A stretch of 64,000 bases of DNA from Bowmanella yangjiangensis (GTDB lineage Bacteria; Pseudomonadota; Gammaproteobacteria; Enterobacterales; Alteromonadaceae), in NCBI RefSeq assembly GCF_017255015.1, contig NZ_JAFKCS010000004.1:124001-188000 (forward strand), in the 5' to 3' direction. The position numbers and the translations under genes are program-made. Every line of letters starts with the position of its first letter. Position 1 is the stretch's first letter. The notes below the pieces were generated by a model. That model was not told the DNA's origin, searched no databases, and worked only from the letters and a program-made list of their open reading frames with translations. Positions 37,745 to 48,280 of the stretch are shown in pieces.

Positions 37745-39085
37745 ATGATAAAAATCACCAAAGGGTTGGACCTCCCTATCACGGGAGCGCCACAACAACA
37801 GATCCATGACGGTCCCCGGATTACCCGGGTCGCTGTTTTGGGTGAGGAATACGTCGGAATGCGGCCTACCATGGCCGTCGCCCAAGGCGATACTGTCAAG
37901 AAAGGCCAGGTGCTTTTCGAAGACAAGAAAAATCCCGGTGTTAAATTTACAGCTCCAGCTGCAGGTACCGTCGTGGAAGTTAACCGCGGCGCTAAGCGTG
38001 TTCTGCAATCAGTGGTCATTGAGTTGGCCGGTGATGAACAGGAAAGCTTTGCTAAGTACGATGCAGGTCAGTTGTCTTCACTAAGCCGTGACGATGTAGA
38101 AAAGAATCTGGTGGATTCCGGATTGTGGACTGCATTGCGTACACGTCCTTATAGCAAGGCGCCAGCATTGGGTACTACGCCCCGTGCCATTTTCGTCAAT
38201 GCCATGGATACCAATCCTTTGGCGGCGGATCCTGCCATTATCATTGCCGAGCGCAAAGATGACTTTGCAAACGGCTTGAACGTATTGCGTCGCCTGACTG
38301 AAGGTAAGCTTTACGTAAGCAAGGCACCAGGTGCTGATATTGCCGTCGGCTCGGCCCAGGTTGAAGTGAACGAGTTTGCTGGTCCTCACCCAGCTGGTTT
38401 AGTGGGTACCCATATCCATTTCCTCGATTCAGCCGGTGCCGGAAAAGTCGTATGGCACCTGAATTATCAGGACGTCATCGCGATAGGCCATCTTTTCACT
38501 ACCGGTGAAATTGACAACCGCCGTGTTGTTGCCTTAGCTGGCCCAGCGGCTAAATCACCTCGTTTGGTGCGTACCCTTGTGGGTGCCAGCACTGAGCAAC
38601 TCACTGCCGGTGAAGCTCAAGCAGGTGAAGTTCGCGTGGTATCGGGTTCGGTACTGTGTGGTACTCACGCTCACGGCGTACATGCGTATTTGGGGCGTTT
38701 CCACCTGCAACTTAGTTTGCTGGCGGAAGGTCGTGAAAAAGAGCTGTTTGGTTGGCTGCGTCCAGGTAGCGACAAGCATTCTGTAACGCGCGCCTACTTG
38801 GGGCACCTCAGTCCTAAGCGTCTGTTCAATATGACCACTACCACCAATGGTTCTGACCGTGCCATGGTGCCAATTGGCAACTACGAGCGTGTGATGCCTT
38901 TGGATATTCTTCCTACTCTGTTGCTGCGTGATTTGCTGGCAGGCGATACAGACAGTGCCCAAACACTGGGTTGTCTTGAGTTGGATGAAGAAGATCTTGG
39001 TTTGTGTACCTATGTTTGCCCAGGCAAGTACAACTACGGTCCTGTACTGCGTGATTGCCTGACCAAGATAGAGAAAGAGGGCTAA
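37745..39085 (+). CDS. nqrA: Na+-translocating NADH:quinone reductase subunit A
   Basis: 446 residues from the ATG at 37745 ([14 protein letters not shown], the family N-terminus); a GTG at 37733 is possible but less likely. Soluble peripheral subunit with no membrane segment; [11 protein letters not shown]-like ending ([20 protein letters not shown]) is conserved. Part of the six-subunit complex that oxidises NADH, reduces ubiquinone and exports Na+. Its ribosome site is weak, and it follows directly on a strong hairpin, consistent with control of translation or transcription at this point. Confidence 0.96.
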   Translation: MIKITKGLDLPITGAPQQQIHDGPRITRVAVLGEEYVGMRPTMAVAQGDTVKKGQVLFEDKKNPGVKFTAPAAGTVVEVNRGAKRVLQSVVIELAGDEQESFAKYDAGQLSSLSRDDVEKNLVDSGLWTALRTRPYSKAPALGTTPRAIFVNAMDTNPLAADPAIIIAERKDDFANGLNVLRRLTEGKLYVSKAPGADIAVGSAQVEVNEFAGPHPAGLVGTHIHFLDSAGAGKVVWHLNYQDVIAIGHLFTTGEIDNRRVVALAGPAAKSPRLVRTLVGASTEQLTAGEAQAGEVRVVSGSVLCGTHAHGVHAYLGRFHLQLSLLAEGREKELFGWLRPGSDKHSVTRAYLGHLSPKRLFNMTTTTNGSDRAMVPIGNYERVMPLDILPTLLLRDLLAGDTDSAQTLGCLELDEEDLGLCTYVCPGKYNYGPVLRDCLTKIEKEG

Positions 39086-39088
39086 TCC

Positions 39089-40315
39089 ATGAGCTTGAAA
39101 GAATATCTCGAGAAAATCGAACCCAATTTTGAGCCGGGTGGTAAATACGAAAAATGGTATGCCCTGTATGAAGCTGCGGCGACCATTTTCTATACCCCTG
39201 GTCTGGTGAACAAGTCCGTTACTCACGTACGTGACAGTATTGACCTCAAACGCATCATGATTATGGTGTGGATGGCAACCTTCCCGGCCATGTTCTACGG
39301 TATGTATAACGTTGGTTACCAAGCGCACCACGCTATTCTTGGCAGTGATGCGATAACTTGGGCGGCAACAGTTGAAGGTTACTGGCAGGCTGGTTTGTTT
39401 GCAGCCCTTGGCGGCGAATTAGGTACGCAAAGTACCGGCTGGCTGGCCATGTTTGGTTATGGTGCCTGCTTCTTCCTGCCTATTTATGCTGTGACCTTTG
39501 CGGTCGGTGGCTTCTGGGAGGTGCTGTTTGCATCTATCCGTAAGCATGAAGTTAATGAAGGTTTCTTCGTAACCTCGGTGCTGTTTGCCCTGACCTTGCC
39601 TGCGACTATCCCGCTATGGCAAGTTGCCCTGGGTATCAGTTTCGGTGTGGTTATCGCAAAAGAAGTGTTTGGCGGCACTGGCCGTAACTTCTTAAACCCG
39701 GCCTTGTCTGGCCGTGCCTTCCTGTACTTCGCCTATCCTGCGCAAATCTCCGGTGATGCTATCTGGACGGCGGCCGACGGTTTCTCTGGTGCTACGCACT
39801 TGAGCCAAGCGGCGTCTGGTCAAATCACTGATTGGAGTATGAATGCTGAGTGGTGGAATGCTTTCTTCGGTAGCATTCAGGGGTCTGTTGGTGAGACGTC
39901 AACGCTGGCACTGCTGATTGGCGGTTTGTTCATTATGTATCTGCGCATCGCCTCCTGGCGTATCGTGCTGGGTGTGATGGCCGGTATGGCACTGTTCAGC
40001 ACCCTGCTGAATATGATTGGTAGCGACACCAATGCCATGTTTGCCATGCCCTGGTACTGGCACCTGGTTACTGGTGGTTTTGCCTTCGGTATGCTGTTTA
40101 TGGCTACCGACCCGGTATCTGCTTCCTTTACCAATAAGGGTAAGTGGGCATATGGCCTGTTGATTGGCTTTATGTGTGTGATGATTCGCGTGCTCAATCC
40201 CGCCTTCCCTGAAGGTATGATGCTGGCGATCCTGTTCGCTAACCTGTGGGCACCCCTGTTCGACTACTTCGTTGTTCAAGGCAATATCAAACGGAGGATG
40301 GCACGTGTCAGCTAA
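39089..40315 (+). CDS. nqrB: Na+-NQR subunit B, covalent FMN carrier
   Basis: 408 residues. Integral inner-membrane subunit with about ten TM helices. The ApbE recognition motif SGATHLSQ places the flavin-bearing Thr at residue 236, the same number as in Vibrio cholerae NqrB. Also binds riboflavin and quinone near the membrane in known complexes. It begins three bases after nqrA; the end overlaps nqrC by 11 bases. Confidence 0.97.
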   Translation: MSLKEYLEKIEPNFEPGGKYEKWYALYEAAATIFYTPGLVNKSVTHVRDSIDLKRIMIMVWMATFPAMFYGMYNVGYQAHHAILGSDAITWAATVEGYWQAGLFAALGGELGTQSTGWLAMFGYGACFFLPIYAVTFAVGGFWEVLFASIRKHEVNEGFFVTSVLFALTLPATIPLWQVALGISFGVVIAKEVFGGTGRNFLNPALSGRAFLYFAYPAQISGDAIWTAADGFSGATHLSQAASGQITDWSMNAEWWNAFFGSIQGSVGETSTLALLIGGLFIMYLRIASWRIVLGVMAGMALFSTLLNMIGSDTNAMFAMPWYWHLVTGGFAFGMLFMATDPVSASFTNKGKWAYGLLIGFMCVMIRVLNPAFPEGMMLAILFANLWAPLFDYFVVQGNIKRRMARVS

Positions 40316-41063
40316 GAAAGAAACTTTAGGAAGAACAGTCGGCGTTGTTGTCGCTGTCTGTCTGGTTTGTTCCATCGTAGTATCTGGTGCTGCTGTAGGC
40401 CTGCGGTCTTTACAACAGCAAAATGCGGCGTTGGACAAGCAAACTAACATTTTGGAAGCGGCCGGTTTACTGGCTGATGCCAAAGGTGACATTGCCGGAA
40501 CTTATAAGGCGCGTGTTGAAGAGCGTTTTGTTGACCTTAACTCTGGCGATTATGTTGAGAAGCCATCAGCTGATTATGACATGTATAAAGCCGCCAAAGA
40601 TCCTGCCACCAGTACTAAGCTGGAAGGTAGCAATGTCGGTTTTCAGCGTAAGCCTAATGTTGCTTCTGTTTATCTTGTTAAAGATGAACAGGGTGCCGTA
40701 AGCCGTATCGTGTTGCCTGTGCACGGCAGCGGATTGTGGGATCTTATGTATGGTTTTCTGGCTGTCGATGCTGACGGCAAAACTGCCCGTGAAATGGTCT
40801 ACTACCAGCAGAAAGAAACTCCCGGATTGGGCGGCGAAGTACTGAACCCAAGCTGGAAAGCTAAGTGGGACGGTAAGCAGTTGTTCAAAGACGGTGACGT
40901 AGCCATTGCGGTGAAGAAAAATGCTTCGCCTGATGATCAGTTCGCGGTCGATGCGCTGTCCGGTGCGACCCTGACCAGCAACGGTGTGCAGCATACGTTG
41001 GATTTCTGGTTGGGTGAGCAAGGTTTTGGTCCGTTTTTGGCCAAGCAACCCTGGAAGTCCTGA
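40305..41063 (+). CDS. nqrC: Na+-NQR subunit C, covalent FMN carrier
   Basis: 252 residues from a GTG at 40305: ACGGAGGA lies six bases upstream, the following residues ([15 protein letters not shown]) match family N-termini, and ATG starts further upstream lie inside nqrB. One N-terminal TM anchor, then a periplasmic flavin domain with the SGATLTSNG motif; the FMN-bearing Thr is about residue 222 (225 in V. cholerae). Passes electrons between the NqrD/E iron centre and NqrB. Confidence 0.95.
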   Translation: MSAKKETLGRTVGVVVAVCLVCSIVVSGAAVGLRSLQQQNAALDKQTNILEAAGLLADAKGDIAGTYKARVEERFVDLNSGDYVEKPSADYDMYKAAKDPATSTKLEGSNVGFQRKPNVASVYLVKDEQGAVSRIVLPVHGSGLWDLMYGFLAVDADGKTAREMVYYQQKETPGLGGEVLNPSWKAKWDGKQLFKDGDVAIAVKKNASPDDQFAVDALSGATLTSNGVQHTLDFWLGEQGFGPFLAKQPWKS

Positions 41064-41076
41064 GGAGATAATCATA

Positions 41077-41709
41077 ATGGCAATGTCTAAAGAAACCAAA
41101 AAGGTATTGTTTGGTCCGATTCTGGACAACAACCCTATCGCATTGCAGGTTCTGGGTATTTGCTCGGCGCTGGCAATTACGACCAAGTTAGAAACTGCTT
41201 TGGTAATGGGCTTGGCCCTGACCTCGGTAACTGCGTTCTCCAACTTATTCATCTCTTTGATTCGTAACCAGATTCCGTCAAGTGTTCGAATCATCATCCA
41301 GATGACTATCATCGCTTCACTGGTAATTGTTGTTGACCAGATCCTCAAGGCATACTCCTATGAGATCTCTAAACAATTGTCGGTCTTTGTCGGGCTGATA
41401 ATTACCAACTGTATTGTAATGGGTCGGGCTGAAGCTTATGCCATGAAGAATCCGCCTATGATGAGTTTCATGGATGGCATCGGAAATGGTTTAGGTTACT
41501 CCTTTATCCTTATTATTGTCGGTACCATTAAAGAATTGTTCGGTTTCGGAACTATTCTGGGCTTCGAGATTCTGCCACTGGTACAAAACGGTGGCTGGTA
41601 TCAGGGCAATGGTCTGCTGATTCTGCCTTTCAGCTCCTTTATTTTGATTGGCGGGTTGATTTGGGTCATTCGTACCTATAAGCCGTCTCAAGTTGAGCCC
41701 AAGGAGTAA
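41077..41709 (+). CDS. nqrD: Na+-NQR subunit D
   Basis: 210 residues from the ATG at 41077, which has GAGGAGA upstream; the open frame reaches back into nqrC without support. Six TM helices; [19 protein letters not shown] carries the Cys that, with others in NqrD and NqrE, holds the intramembrane iron-sulfur centre, and a second Cys lies in [16 protein letters not shown]. Related to RnfE. Confidence 0.96.
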   Translation: MAMSKETKKVLFGPILDNNPIALQVLGICSALAITTKLETALVMGLALTSVTAFSNLFISLIRNQIPSSVRIIIQMTIIASLVIVVDQILKAYSYEISKQLSVFVGLIITNCIVMGRAEAYAMKNPPMMSFMDGIGNGLGYSFILIIVGTIKELFGFGTILGFEILPLVQNGGWYQGNGLLILPFSSFILIGGLIWVIRTYKPSQVEPKE

Positions 41710-41712
41710 CGC

Positions 41713-42321
41713 ATGGAACATTATCTGAGTTTGTTTGTTCGTTCGATCTTTATCGAGAACATGGCCCTGTCTTTGTTCCTGGGCATGTGTACCTTCCTGG
41801 CCGTTTCCAAGAAAGTAAAAACAGCCATGGGTCTGGGAGTTGCGGTAGTGGTGGTACTGGGTATTTCTGTACCTGTTAACCAGGTTATCTACACCAGCAT
41901 CCTGGCACCAGGTGCTCTGGCGTGGGCCGGTTTCCCTGATGCTGACCTGAGCTTCCTGAACTTCCTCACCTTTATCGGTGTTATCGCCGCATTGGTACAG
42001 ATTCTGGAAATGGCACTGGATAAGTTTTTCCCTGCTTTGTACAACGCGTTGGGTATTTTCCTGCCGCTGATTACCGTTAACTGCGCCATTTTCGGTGGTG
42101 TAGCTTTTGCGGTACAGCGTGAGTACAACTTCACTGAGAGCATTGTTTACGGTGTAGGTAGCGGCATCGGTTGGGCTTTGGCTATAACCCTGCTGGCTGC
42201 GGTACGTGAAAAACTCAAGTATGCCGATATCCCAGATGGTCTGCGTGGCCTGGGCTCGGTGTTTATGATTGCTGGTTTGATGGCACTGGGCTTCCAGTCC
42301 TTCACCGGTATTTCTCTGTAA
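41713..42321 (+). CDS. nqrE: Na+-NQR subunit E
   Basis: 202 residues, six TM helices, inverted-topology partner of NqrD (related to RnfA). Cysteines in [14 protein letters not shown] and [15 protein letters not shown] fit the iron ligands shared with NqrD. Starts three bases after nqrD. Confidence 0.96.
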   Translation: MEHYLSLFVRSIFIENMALSLFLGMCTFLAVSKKVKTAMGLGVAVVVVLGISVPVNQVIYTSILAPGALAWAGFPDADLSFLNFLTFIGVIAALVQILEMALDKFFPALYNALGIFLPLITVNCAIFGGVAFAVQREYNFTESIVYGVGSGIGWALAITLLAAVREKLKYADIPDGLRGLGSVFMIAGLMALGFQSFTGISL

Positions 42322-42343
42322 CGCGCTGCACTTGGAGGTTCTA

Positions 42344-43576
42344 ATGAATCAAATAGAAATTTATCTGGGTGTCGGCATGTTCATCGCTATCGTGCTGGCT
42401 TTGGTGTTCATTATCATGTTCGCCAAGTCTAAGCTGGTACCGGCCGGTGAAGTGACCATTCTGATCAACGACGACCCAAACAAAGCCATTAAGGCGCAGC
42501 CCGGCGACAAGCTCTTGGGTGCCCTGGCTAATGCTGGTATTTTCGTATCTTCTGCCTGTGGTGGTGGTGGCTCTTGTGGTCAGTGCCGTGTGCATATTCA
42601 CGATGGTGGTGGCGAGATTCTGCCTACTGAATTGGATCACATCAGCAAGCGTGAAGCGCGCGAAGGTTGCCGTCTGTCCTGTCAGGTAGCCATCAAGCAG
42701 GATATGAAGATCGAGCTGGAAGAAGAAATCTTCGGTATCAAGAAGTGGGACTGTACTGTTATCTCTAACGATAACAAAGCAACCTTCATCAAAGAGCTGA
42801 AGTTGGCGATTCCTGCTGGTGAGAGCGTACCTTTCCGTGCCGGTGGTTATATTCAGATTGAAGCGCCACCTCATCACGTTAAGTACAAAGATTTCGATGT
42901 TCCTGAGAAATATCGTGGCGATTGGGAGCGCTTCGGCTTCTTCAACCTGGAATCTAAGGTTGATGATGAAACAATCCGTGCTTACTCCATGGCTAACTAT
43001 CCGGAAGAGAAAGGCATTATCATGCTGAACGTACGGATTGCGACTCCGCCGCCAAATAACCTGAGCCTGCCTTGCGGTAAGATGTCCTCGTACATCTGGA
43101 GTCTGAAAGAAGGTGACAAGGTGACTATCTCTGGTCCCTTTGGTGAGTTCTTCGCTAAAGAGACCGAAGCCGAGATGGTATTTATCGGTGGTGGTGCAGG
43201 TATGGCCCCCATGCGCTCGCACATTTTCGACCAACTGCGTCGTTTGAATAGCAAGCGTAAGATTTCTTTCTGGTACGGTGCCCGTTCACTGCGCGAAATG
43301 TTCTATGTAGAAGATTTCGACACGCTGCAGGCCGAGAACGAAAACTTCAAATGGCATGTGGCCCTGTCTGATCCTCAACCAGAGGACAACTGGACAGGTT
43401 ACACCGGTTTTATCCACCAGGTATTGTTGCAAAACTATCTGAAGGATCACCCGGCGCCGGAAGACTGTGAATTCTACATGTGTGGACCACCCATGATGAA
43501 CGCAGCTGTTATCAACATGCTCAAAGATTTGGGCGTTGAAGACGAAAATATCCTGCTGGATGACTTCGGCGGCTAA
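42344..43576 (+). CDS. nqrF: Na+-NQR subunit F, NADH dehydrogenase with 2Fe-2S and FAD
   Basis: 410 residues from the ATG at 42344, with TTGGAGG upstream. N-terminal TM anchor ([18 protein letters not shown]), then a ferredoxin-type domain with 2Fe-2S ligands C72, C78, C81 and C113 ([12 protein letters not shown]), then a ferredoxin-reductase-like FAD domain ([11 protein letters not shown]) and NADH domain ([27 protein letters not shown]). Entry point for electrons from NADH. A terminator follows, so apbE and nqrM may rely on partial read-through or their own promoter. Confidence 0.97.
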   Translation: MNQIEIYLGVGMFIAIVLALVFIIMFAKSKLVPAGEVTILINDDPNKAIKAQPGDKLLGALANAGIFVSSACGGGGSCGQCRVHIHDGGGEILPTELDHISKREAREGCRLSCQVAIKQDMKIELEEEIFGIKKWDCTVISNDNKATFIKELKLAIPAGESVPFRAGGYIQIEAPPHHVKYKDFDVPEKYRGDWERFGFFNLESKVDDETIRAYSMANYPEEKGIIMLNVRIATPPPNNLSLPCGKMSSYIWSLKEGDKVTISGPFGEFFAKETEAEMVFIGGGAGMAPMRSHIFDQLRRLNSKRKISFWYGARSLREMFYVEDFDTLQAENENFKWHVALSDPQPEDNWTGYTGFIHQVLLQNYLKDHPAPEDCEFYMCGPPMMNAAVINMLKDLGVEDENILLDDFGG

Positions 43577-43583
43577 AGTAAAG

Positions 43584-43606
43584 AAGGGGCATCGCGCCCC
43601 TTTTTT
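43584..43606 (+). terminator. Terminator after nqrF
   Basis: AAGGGGC-ATCGC-GCCCCTT stem with a T-run. Confidence 0.82.
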
Positions 43607-43660
43607 GTTTGTCTGCACAGATGCATGATCTATCCGATTTATTTATTTTCAGGAACCTCA

Positions 43661-44659
43661 ATGAAACGACTCTTTAGTCTCGGCTTGTTGTGGCTGTTAC
43701 TGGCGGCTTGTTCGCCCGCACCCACCGAAGTGGCGCTGGCCGGCAAGACCATGGGCACCACTTACCATATCAAGTTTGTTAACCATGCCAAGCTGGATGA
43801 ACAGGCGCTGCAAAGTGAGATTGACGACGCCCTGGCCCTGGTCAATAAGCAAATGTCTACCTATGACCCTGATTCTGAATTATCCCGCTTTAACCAATGG
43901 CAAAGCCTGGAACCTTTTTCGCTCTCGCCGCAAACCCTTAAAGTGATGCGTGAGGCCAAACGCTTAGGTGAGATCAGTGGTGGCAAGTTGGATGTAACTG
44001 TTGGCCCCTTGGTGAATTTGTGGGGCTTTGGCCCTAAGGCGAGACCAGAGCATGTGCCGGCGCAACAGATAATTGATGACGCCAAGGCGCAGACAGGCTT
44101 GCACAAGTTGCTGCTGCAAGACCGTTCTGCATCCAAGACTCAGCCGGATTTGTATGTCGACCTATCTACTATTGCCAAGGGCTATGGCGTTGATGTGGTG
44201 GCCGACATCTTGGATGCGAAAGGACTCCATGATTATCTGGTGGAGATAGGTGGCGAAATGCGCCTGTCGGGCGTAAAAGCCAATAGCTCACCTTGGCGTG
44301 TCGCGATAGAGAAACCTCTGTCTTCGGAGCGTGCAGTGCAGCAGATTATCAGTGTAGGTAATAACGCAGTGGCCACTTCCGGTGATTACCGCAATTACTT
44401 TGAAGAAAACGGCATTCGCTATTCGCACCTTATTGACCCGACCACCGGTTATCCAATCCAACATAATTTGGTGTCAGTTACTGTTGTGCACCCGTCCAGT
44501 ATGACAGCCGATGGTTTGGCTACAGCTATCAATATAATGGGAGCGGAAAAGGGTAAAGCCTTTGCCGAGGAACATAATTTAGCCGTTTTGTTGATCACTC
44601 GAGAAAAGGACGGATTTAAGGCGTATAATAGCGCGGAATTTGAGCCCTTTTTGCAGTAG
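43661..44659 (+). CDS. apbE: FAD:protein FMN transferase ApbE
   Basis: 332 residues from the ATG at 43661, preceded by AGGAACC; an upstream in-frame start is not needed. Lipoprotein signal with lipobox LLAAC. ApbE features: GKTMGTTYHIKF, PLVNLWGFGPK, LSTIAKGYGVDVVAD, VEIGGEMRLSG and the metal/FAD site HLIDPTTGYPIQ. Transfers FMN from FAD to Thr in NqrB and NqrC on the periplasmic side. Position directly after nqrF supports this job. Confidence 0.96.
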   Translation: MKRLFSLGLLWLLLAACSPAPTEVALAGKTMGTTYHIKFVNHAKLDEQALQSEIDDALALVNKQMSTYDPDSELSRFNQWQSLEPFSLSPQTLKVMREAKRLGEISGGKLDVTVGPLVNLWGFGPKARPEHVPAQQIIDDAKAQTGLHKLLLQDRSASKTQPDLYVDLSTIAKGYGVDVVADILDAKGLHDYLVEIGGEMRLSGVKANSSPWRVAIEKPLSSERAVQQIISVGNNAVATSGDYRNYFEENGIRYSHLIDPTTGYPIQHNLVSVTVVHPSSMTADGLATAINIMGAEKGKAFAEEHNLAVLLITREKDGFKAYNSAEFEPFLQ

Positions 44660-44668
44660 GAACTTAAC

Positions 44669-44902
44669 GTGAGTACCTTTTTTCTAGCCTTTGGATTTTT
44701 TCTTGTGGTAGTTGTGGCGATGTCTGTCGGCTATTTACTGCAGAGAAAAACCATTTCCGGCAGTTGCGGCGGCCTGGGTGCACTGGGTATTGAAAAAGCC
44801 TGTGATTGCCCTGAGCCCTGTGACAGGCGTAAAGCCAGAGAAGCCCGTGAGCAAGCCCGCCAGGAAAAGCTCAAGGAATGGCAGCGCAATCAAATATTGT
44901 GA
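44669..44902 (+). CDS. nqrM: Na+-NQR maturation protein NqrM
   Basis: 77 residues from a GTG start ten bases after apbE. One N-terminal TM helix (FLAFGFFLVVVVAMSVGYLL), then a cysteine cluster C33, C45, C47 and C51 (SCGG and ACDCPEPCDRRK), and a charged helix. This is the DUF539/NqrM pattern; NqrM is needed to deliver iron to the NqrD/E centre. Apparently co-transcribed with apbE. Confidence 0.95.
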   Translation: MSTFFLAFGFFLVVVVAMSVGYLLQRKTISGSCGGLGALGIEKACDCPEPCDRRKAREAREQARQEKLKEWQRNQIL

Positions 44903-44913
44903 TTTCGAGATTT

Positions 44914-44941
44914 AAAAGGCCTGTTTAACCAGGCCTTTTTT
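44914..44941 (+). terminator. apbE-nqrM terminator
   Basis: AAAAGGCCTG-TTTAAC-CAGGCCTTTT stem with extra T. Confidence 0.87.
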
Positions 44942-45030
44942 TGTTTTAGCAGTAGATAAATACTGATAAATTGGAGGTTTCGGCGGTCTGCTCGCCCATA
45001 CTGATAAGCAGAATAATTAAAAGGGACTTT

Positions 45031-46986
45031 ATGCATTATTCACATCTATGCAGACGTATACTGCTACTGGTTTGCTTTCTACCTTTATGTATTGCGGCTG
45101 CGCCGTTTCTTACTCCCGCTGACTTTGCCGCTGACCATTCTTTTGTGGATACCGAACTTTCACCTAATGGCGAATTATTAGCTGTGACTATCGTTCATGA
45201 GGGTAAGCGTCAACTGGCAATTTTCCGAACCCAAGACAAGAAAATGGTGGGAGGGGCTAAGTTTCCTGGTCGTCAGGAAACAGGGCAAGCGTACTGGGTG
45301 AATAATGAGCGTCTGGTGATTAAGCTTCTTGAGAGTGAACCCTGGGATGAGCAACCGAAGTTTTATGGCCAGCTTTATGCCGTGGACTATAACGGTAAAA
45401 ATGGTGAATTAATCTATGGGGTAGGCGCGGGGGAGAGCAAAGCCAGTAGGTTACGTAAAAAGGAAGACACCTTTGGCTGGGGGGATGTGATTAGCATCTT
45501 GCCGGGCGACCCTAAGCATATTCTTATCTCGTCAACTCCCATGTCTGATGGTGGTGAACGTCGAGCCACTATACACAAGCTAAATGTCTACGATGGCAAA
45601 ATGAGTAGTGCCTTAACTCGCTCTCCAGTCTCTTATGCGCGTTTTATTACCGACGGCAATGGTAGCCTGAAGATTGCCTTCGGCCTGGATGCTGAGGGTG
45701 AAAGGCGAACCTTTCGCTACGAGAACGACCAGTGGAAGGAAATCAGCGCAGAGTTCGGGCCAGGTTTTTACCCACTTGCACTAAACGAGGCGGGTGACAA
45801 ACTCTATTACCTTGATGATCCAAAAAAGGATCTGAAAGGGCTGTTTGAGCTGGATATGCTAAGCGGCGCTAAGCGGGAAATCTACACAGATGACCAGGTC
45901 GATATCACCTCTGTCACCTATAGCTCGGACGGCAATAGCATTTATGCACTTCGTGTTGACCCAGATTATCCTACTTATGTGATGCTCAATAGCAGCAATC
46001 CCGAAGCGGAACTTTATCGCCAGTTCTTACATAGTTTTCCTGGGTACAAAATTTCTATTACCAGCCGCAGTGATGATGGCCGCTGGTGGTTGTTGTATGC
46101 AAGTAATGATATTGATGCCGGTACTTACCACCTGTATGACAAAGAAATGCATGCTCTTCGGCCGATGTTTGCCAATTTGTCACATCTTAAAGCCGAGCAC
46201 CTGTCGCAGTCCGAGCCTGTTAGTTTTGTTACTTCTGATAAGGTAACCATCTCTGGATATCTCACTTATCCACAATCTGACTCTAATGAGCAGAAAGTTC
46301 CGCTGGTTGTATTGGTGCACGGAGGACCACATGGTGTGCGGGACTATTGGTCTTTCGACCGGGAGGTACAGCTTTTGGCATCTCAGGGGTATGCCGTATT
46401 ACGGGTGAATTTCCGCGGCTCCGATGGCTATGGGCGTGCATTTAGAGAAGCGGGCCATAGGCAATGGGGCGGCCTGATGATGCGGGATATTATCGAAGGA
46501 ACTCGTTGGGCTGCTGGGCAAGAGCGGATTGATGCGAGCAAAATTTGCATAATGGGGGGCAGCTTCGGAGGTTACGCCGCTATGCAGGCAGCCATCGTTG
46601 AACCTGATTTATACCGCTGTGTGATAGGCACCGTAGGGGTTTATGATCTACCGCTGATGTTCGAAAAAGGAGATATTCCGGAGCGACTTTACGGTGAGAG
46701 CTATCTGTCCGACGTGTTAGGTAAGGATGAAGCGCAGTTACGCGCCTTTTCACCGGTATATAACGCCGACAAGCTTAAGGCGGCTATTATGATTGCTCAC
46801 AATAAAAAAGACCGGCGTGTACCCATCGAGCATGCCGAACGATTACGTGATGCACTTGACCAAGCCGATAAGCCTTATGAATGGTTTATTAAAGATACCG
46901 AAGCACACGGGTTTTCTAATGCGGCTAATCGCGCAGATTATTATCAGGCTGTCAGCCAGTACTTAAGCAAGCACCTGGGCGGATAA
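45031..46986 (+). CDS. Exported S9-family prolyl oligopeptidase-like serine peptidase
   Basis: 651 residues from the ATG at 45031 (AAGGGA just upstream); an earlier in-frame start adds 20 residues before the signal peptide and is unlikely. Signal peptide RRILLLVCFLPLCIAAAP, an N-terminal beta-propeller-like half, and a C-terminal alpha/beta hydrolase with Ser511 in GGSFGGYA, Asp594 in NKKDRRVP and His626 in EAHGFSN. Belongs to the acylaminoacyl/S9C-type group and likely cleaves short peptides in the periplasm. Monocistronic between terminators. Confidence 0.9.
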   Translation: MHYSHLCRRILLLVCFLPLCIAAAPFLTPADFAADHSFVDTELSPNGELLAVTIVHEGKRQLAIFRTQDKKMVGGAKFPGRQETGQAYWVNNERLVIKLLESEPWDEQPKFYGQLYAVDYNGKNGELIYGVGAGESKASRLRKKEDTFGWGDVISILPGDPKHILISSTPMSDGGERRATIHKLNVYDGKMSSALTRSPVSYARFITDGNGSLKIAFGLDAEGERRTFRYENDQWKEISAEFGPGFYPLALNEAGDKLYYLDDPKKDLKGLFELDMLSGAKREIYTDDQVDITSVTYSSDGNSIYALRVDPDYPTYVMLNSSNPEAELYRQFLHSFPGYKISITSRSDDGRWWLLYASNDIDAGTYHLYDKEMHALRPMFANLSHLKAEHLSQSEPVSFVTSDKVTISGYLTYPQSDSNEQKVPLVVLVHGGPHGVRDYWSFDREVQLLASQGYAVLRVNFRGSDGYGRAFREAGHRQWGGLMMRDIIEGTRWAAGQERIDASKICIMGGSFGGYAAMQAAIVEPDLYRCVIGTVGVYDLPLMFEKGDIPERLYGESYLSDVLGKDEAQLRAFSPVYNADKLKAAIMIAHNKKDRRVPIEHAERLRDALDQADKPYEWFIKDTEAHGFSNAANRADYYQAVSQYLSKHLGG

Positions 46987-47108
46987 TCTTTCGTTACCGC
47001 AGATTGTATTGGGCCTGACCTCTTCGTGACGGCCCTAATACCCGTTCAATGGCTCCTGACTATTGATTGAAAGCGATTGACAAGCTCGGTTAAATTGTCA
47101 AACTGATA

Positions 47109-47124
47109 CTGTTTATATTTACAG
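47109..47124 (+). promoter_or_regulatory. LexA (SOS) box ahead of dinB
   Basis: CTGTTTATATTTACAG fits the CTG-N10-CAG consensus with an AT-rich centre, and TA flanks it on both sides. It ends nine bases before the dinB ATG. Confidence 0.85.
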
Positions 47125-47133
47125 TATTTTGAG

Positions 47134-48204
47134 ATGCGTAAAATCATTCACATTGATATGGACTGTTTTTTCGCTGCGGTGGAAATGCGTGATGACCCAG
47201 CGTTGCGTCATGTGCCGCTGGCCATAGGGGGCAGTGCTGACCGGCGAGGCGTGATTTCTACCTGCAACTATCAGGCGCGCAAGTTTGGTGTGCGCTCTGC
47301 GATGGCTACGGCGCTTGCATTCAAGCTATGCCCGGATTTGGTGTTGCGCCGCGGTCGAATGGATGTCTATGTGCAGGTTTCCAGGCAGATCCGTGAAATA
47401 TTCGCTCGCTACACCCCACACATTGAACCTTTATCACTGGACGAGGCGTATCTGGATGTTAGTGATTCCATGTTGTTTGGCGGCAGCGCCACGCTCATTG
47501 CCGAGGATATACGCCGTTGTATCCTGGCCGAAACCGGCTTGACAGCCTCTGCTGGCGTGGCGCCTTGTAAGTTTGTGGCCAAAATTGCCAGTGATGTGAA
47601 TAAGCCAGACGGTTTATGTGTTGTCCCACCTGCTCAATTAGATGAGTTTGTTCAAAAGTTGGAGCTGAAGAAAATTCCAGGGGTAGGCAAAGTGACCTGG
47701 GATAAGTTGCAGAGCATGGGGCTGAAAACCTGTGCCGATGTGCGCCAGTACCCCTTCGACAAATTGCTTAAGCAGTTCGGCAAGTTTGGCCCTGTATTGT
47801 GGCAGCGTGCTCACGGGTTGGATGAGCGAAACGTACATCATGACAGGCAGCGTAAGTCTGTTGGTGTGGAAGTCACCTTGCCGCAGGATATACAGGACTT
47901 CAATCAATGTTGGCGGGTGATCGAGGAGTTGTTTCCGCGGTTGCGTAAACGTCTTGGTCAGTGCCAGCCTGATATGATCATCCAAAATCAGGGTATCAAA
48001 TTGAAATTTGCTGATTTTCAGCAGACAACTGTCGAACTTAAGCATGGGCGCTTAGAACAGGATTTTTTTCGTGCCTTGTTGTCTGAAGCATTGAATCGTC
48101 AGGCTGGCCGGGGCATTCGTCTGGTTGGATTACATGTGGCCCTGCCAACTGAAGCTGACAGTTTACAACTGGAGCTACCCTTATCCTCTGTTGAGTGTCA
48201 TTAA
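47134..48204 (+). CDS. dinB: DNA polymerase IV (Y-family translesion polymerase)
   Basis: 356 residues, near E. coli DinB length. HIDMDCFFAAVEM and SLDEAYLDVS hold the catalytic carboxylates; helix-hairpin-helix KKIPGVGKVTWDKL; little-finger domain toward the C-terminus, ending LQLELPL, a plausible beta-clamp-binding motif. Error-prone bypass of lesions. Control by LexA is indicated by the SOS box. There is no ribosome site at normal spacing: only GAG touches the ATG. Confidence 0.95.
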   Translation: MRKIIHIDMDCFFAAVEMRDDPALRHVPLAIGGSADRRGVISTCNYQARKFGVRSAMATALAFKLCPDLVLRRGRMDVYVQVSRQIREIFARYTPHIEPLSLDEAYLDVSDSMLFGGSATLIAEDIRRCILAETGLTASAGVAPCKFVAKIASDVNKPDGLCVVPPAQLDEFVQKLELKKIPGVGKVTWDKLQSMGLKTCADVRQYPFDKLLKQFGKFGPVLWQRAHGLDERNVHHDRQRKSVGVEVTLPQDIQDFNQCWRVIEELFPRLRKRLGQCQPDMIIQNQGIKLKFADFQQTTVELKHGRLEQDFFRALLSEALNRQAGRGIRLVGLHVALPTEADSLQLELPLSSVECH

Positions 48205-48280
48205 ACAGACAGGCAAAATAGCTGGCCATATTCAATGCATCAGCCCTGCATAATGGGTGGTGTAAACAATGAGGCTAGTT

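Noticed and set aside
38555-39331. Long open frame antisense to nqrA/nqrB (258 residues)
   Set aside because: It lies opposite strongly conserved coding sequence, has no ribosome site or family motifs, and its composition is that of a codon-bias shadow.
40566-41348. 260-residue open frame antisense to nqrC/nqrD
   Set aside because: Opposite two well-supported genes and crosses their junction; no protein-like motifs.
42341-43234. 297-residue open frame antisense to nqrF
   Set aside because: It fully overlaps a confident NqrF gene and shows no recognisable domain; long antisense frames are expected opposite such codon usage.
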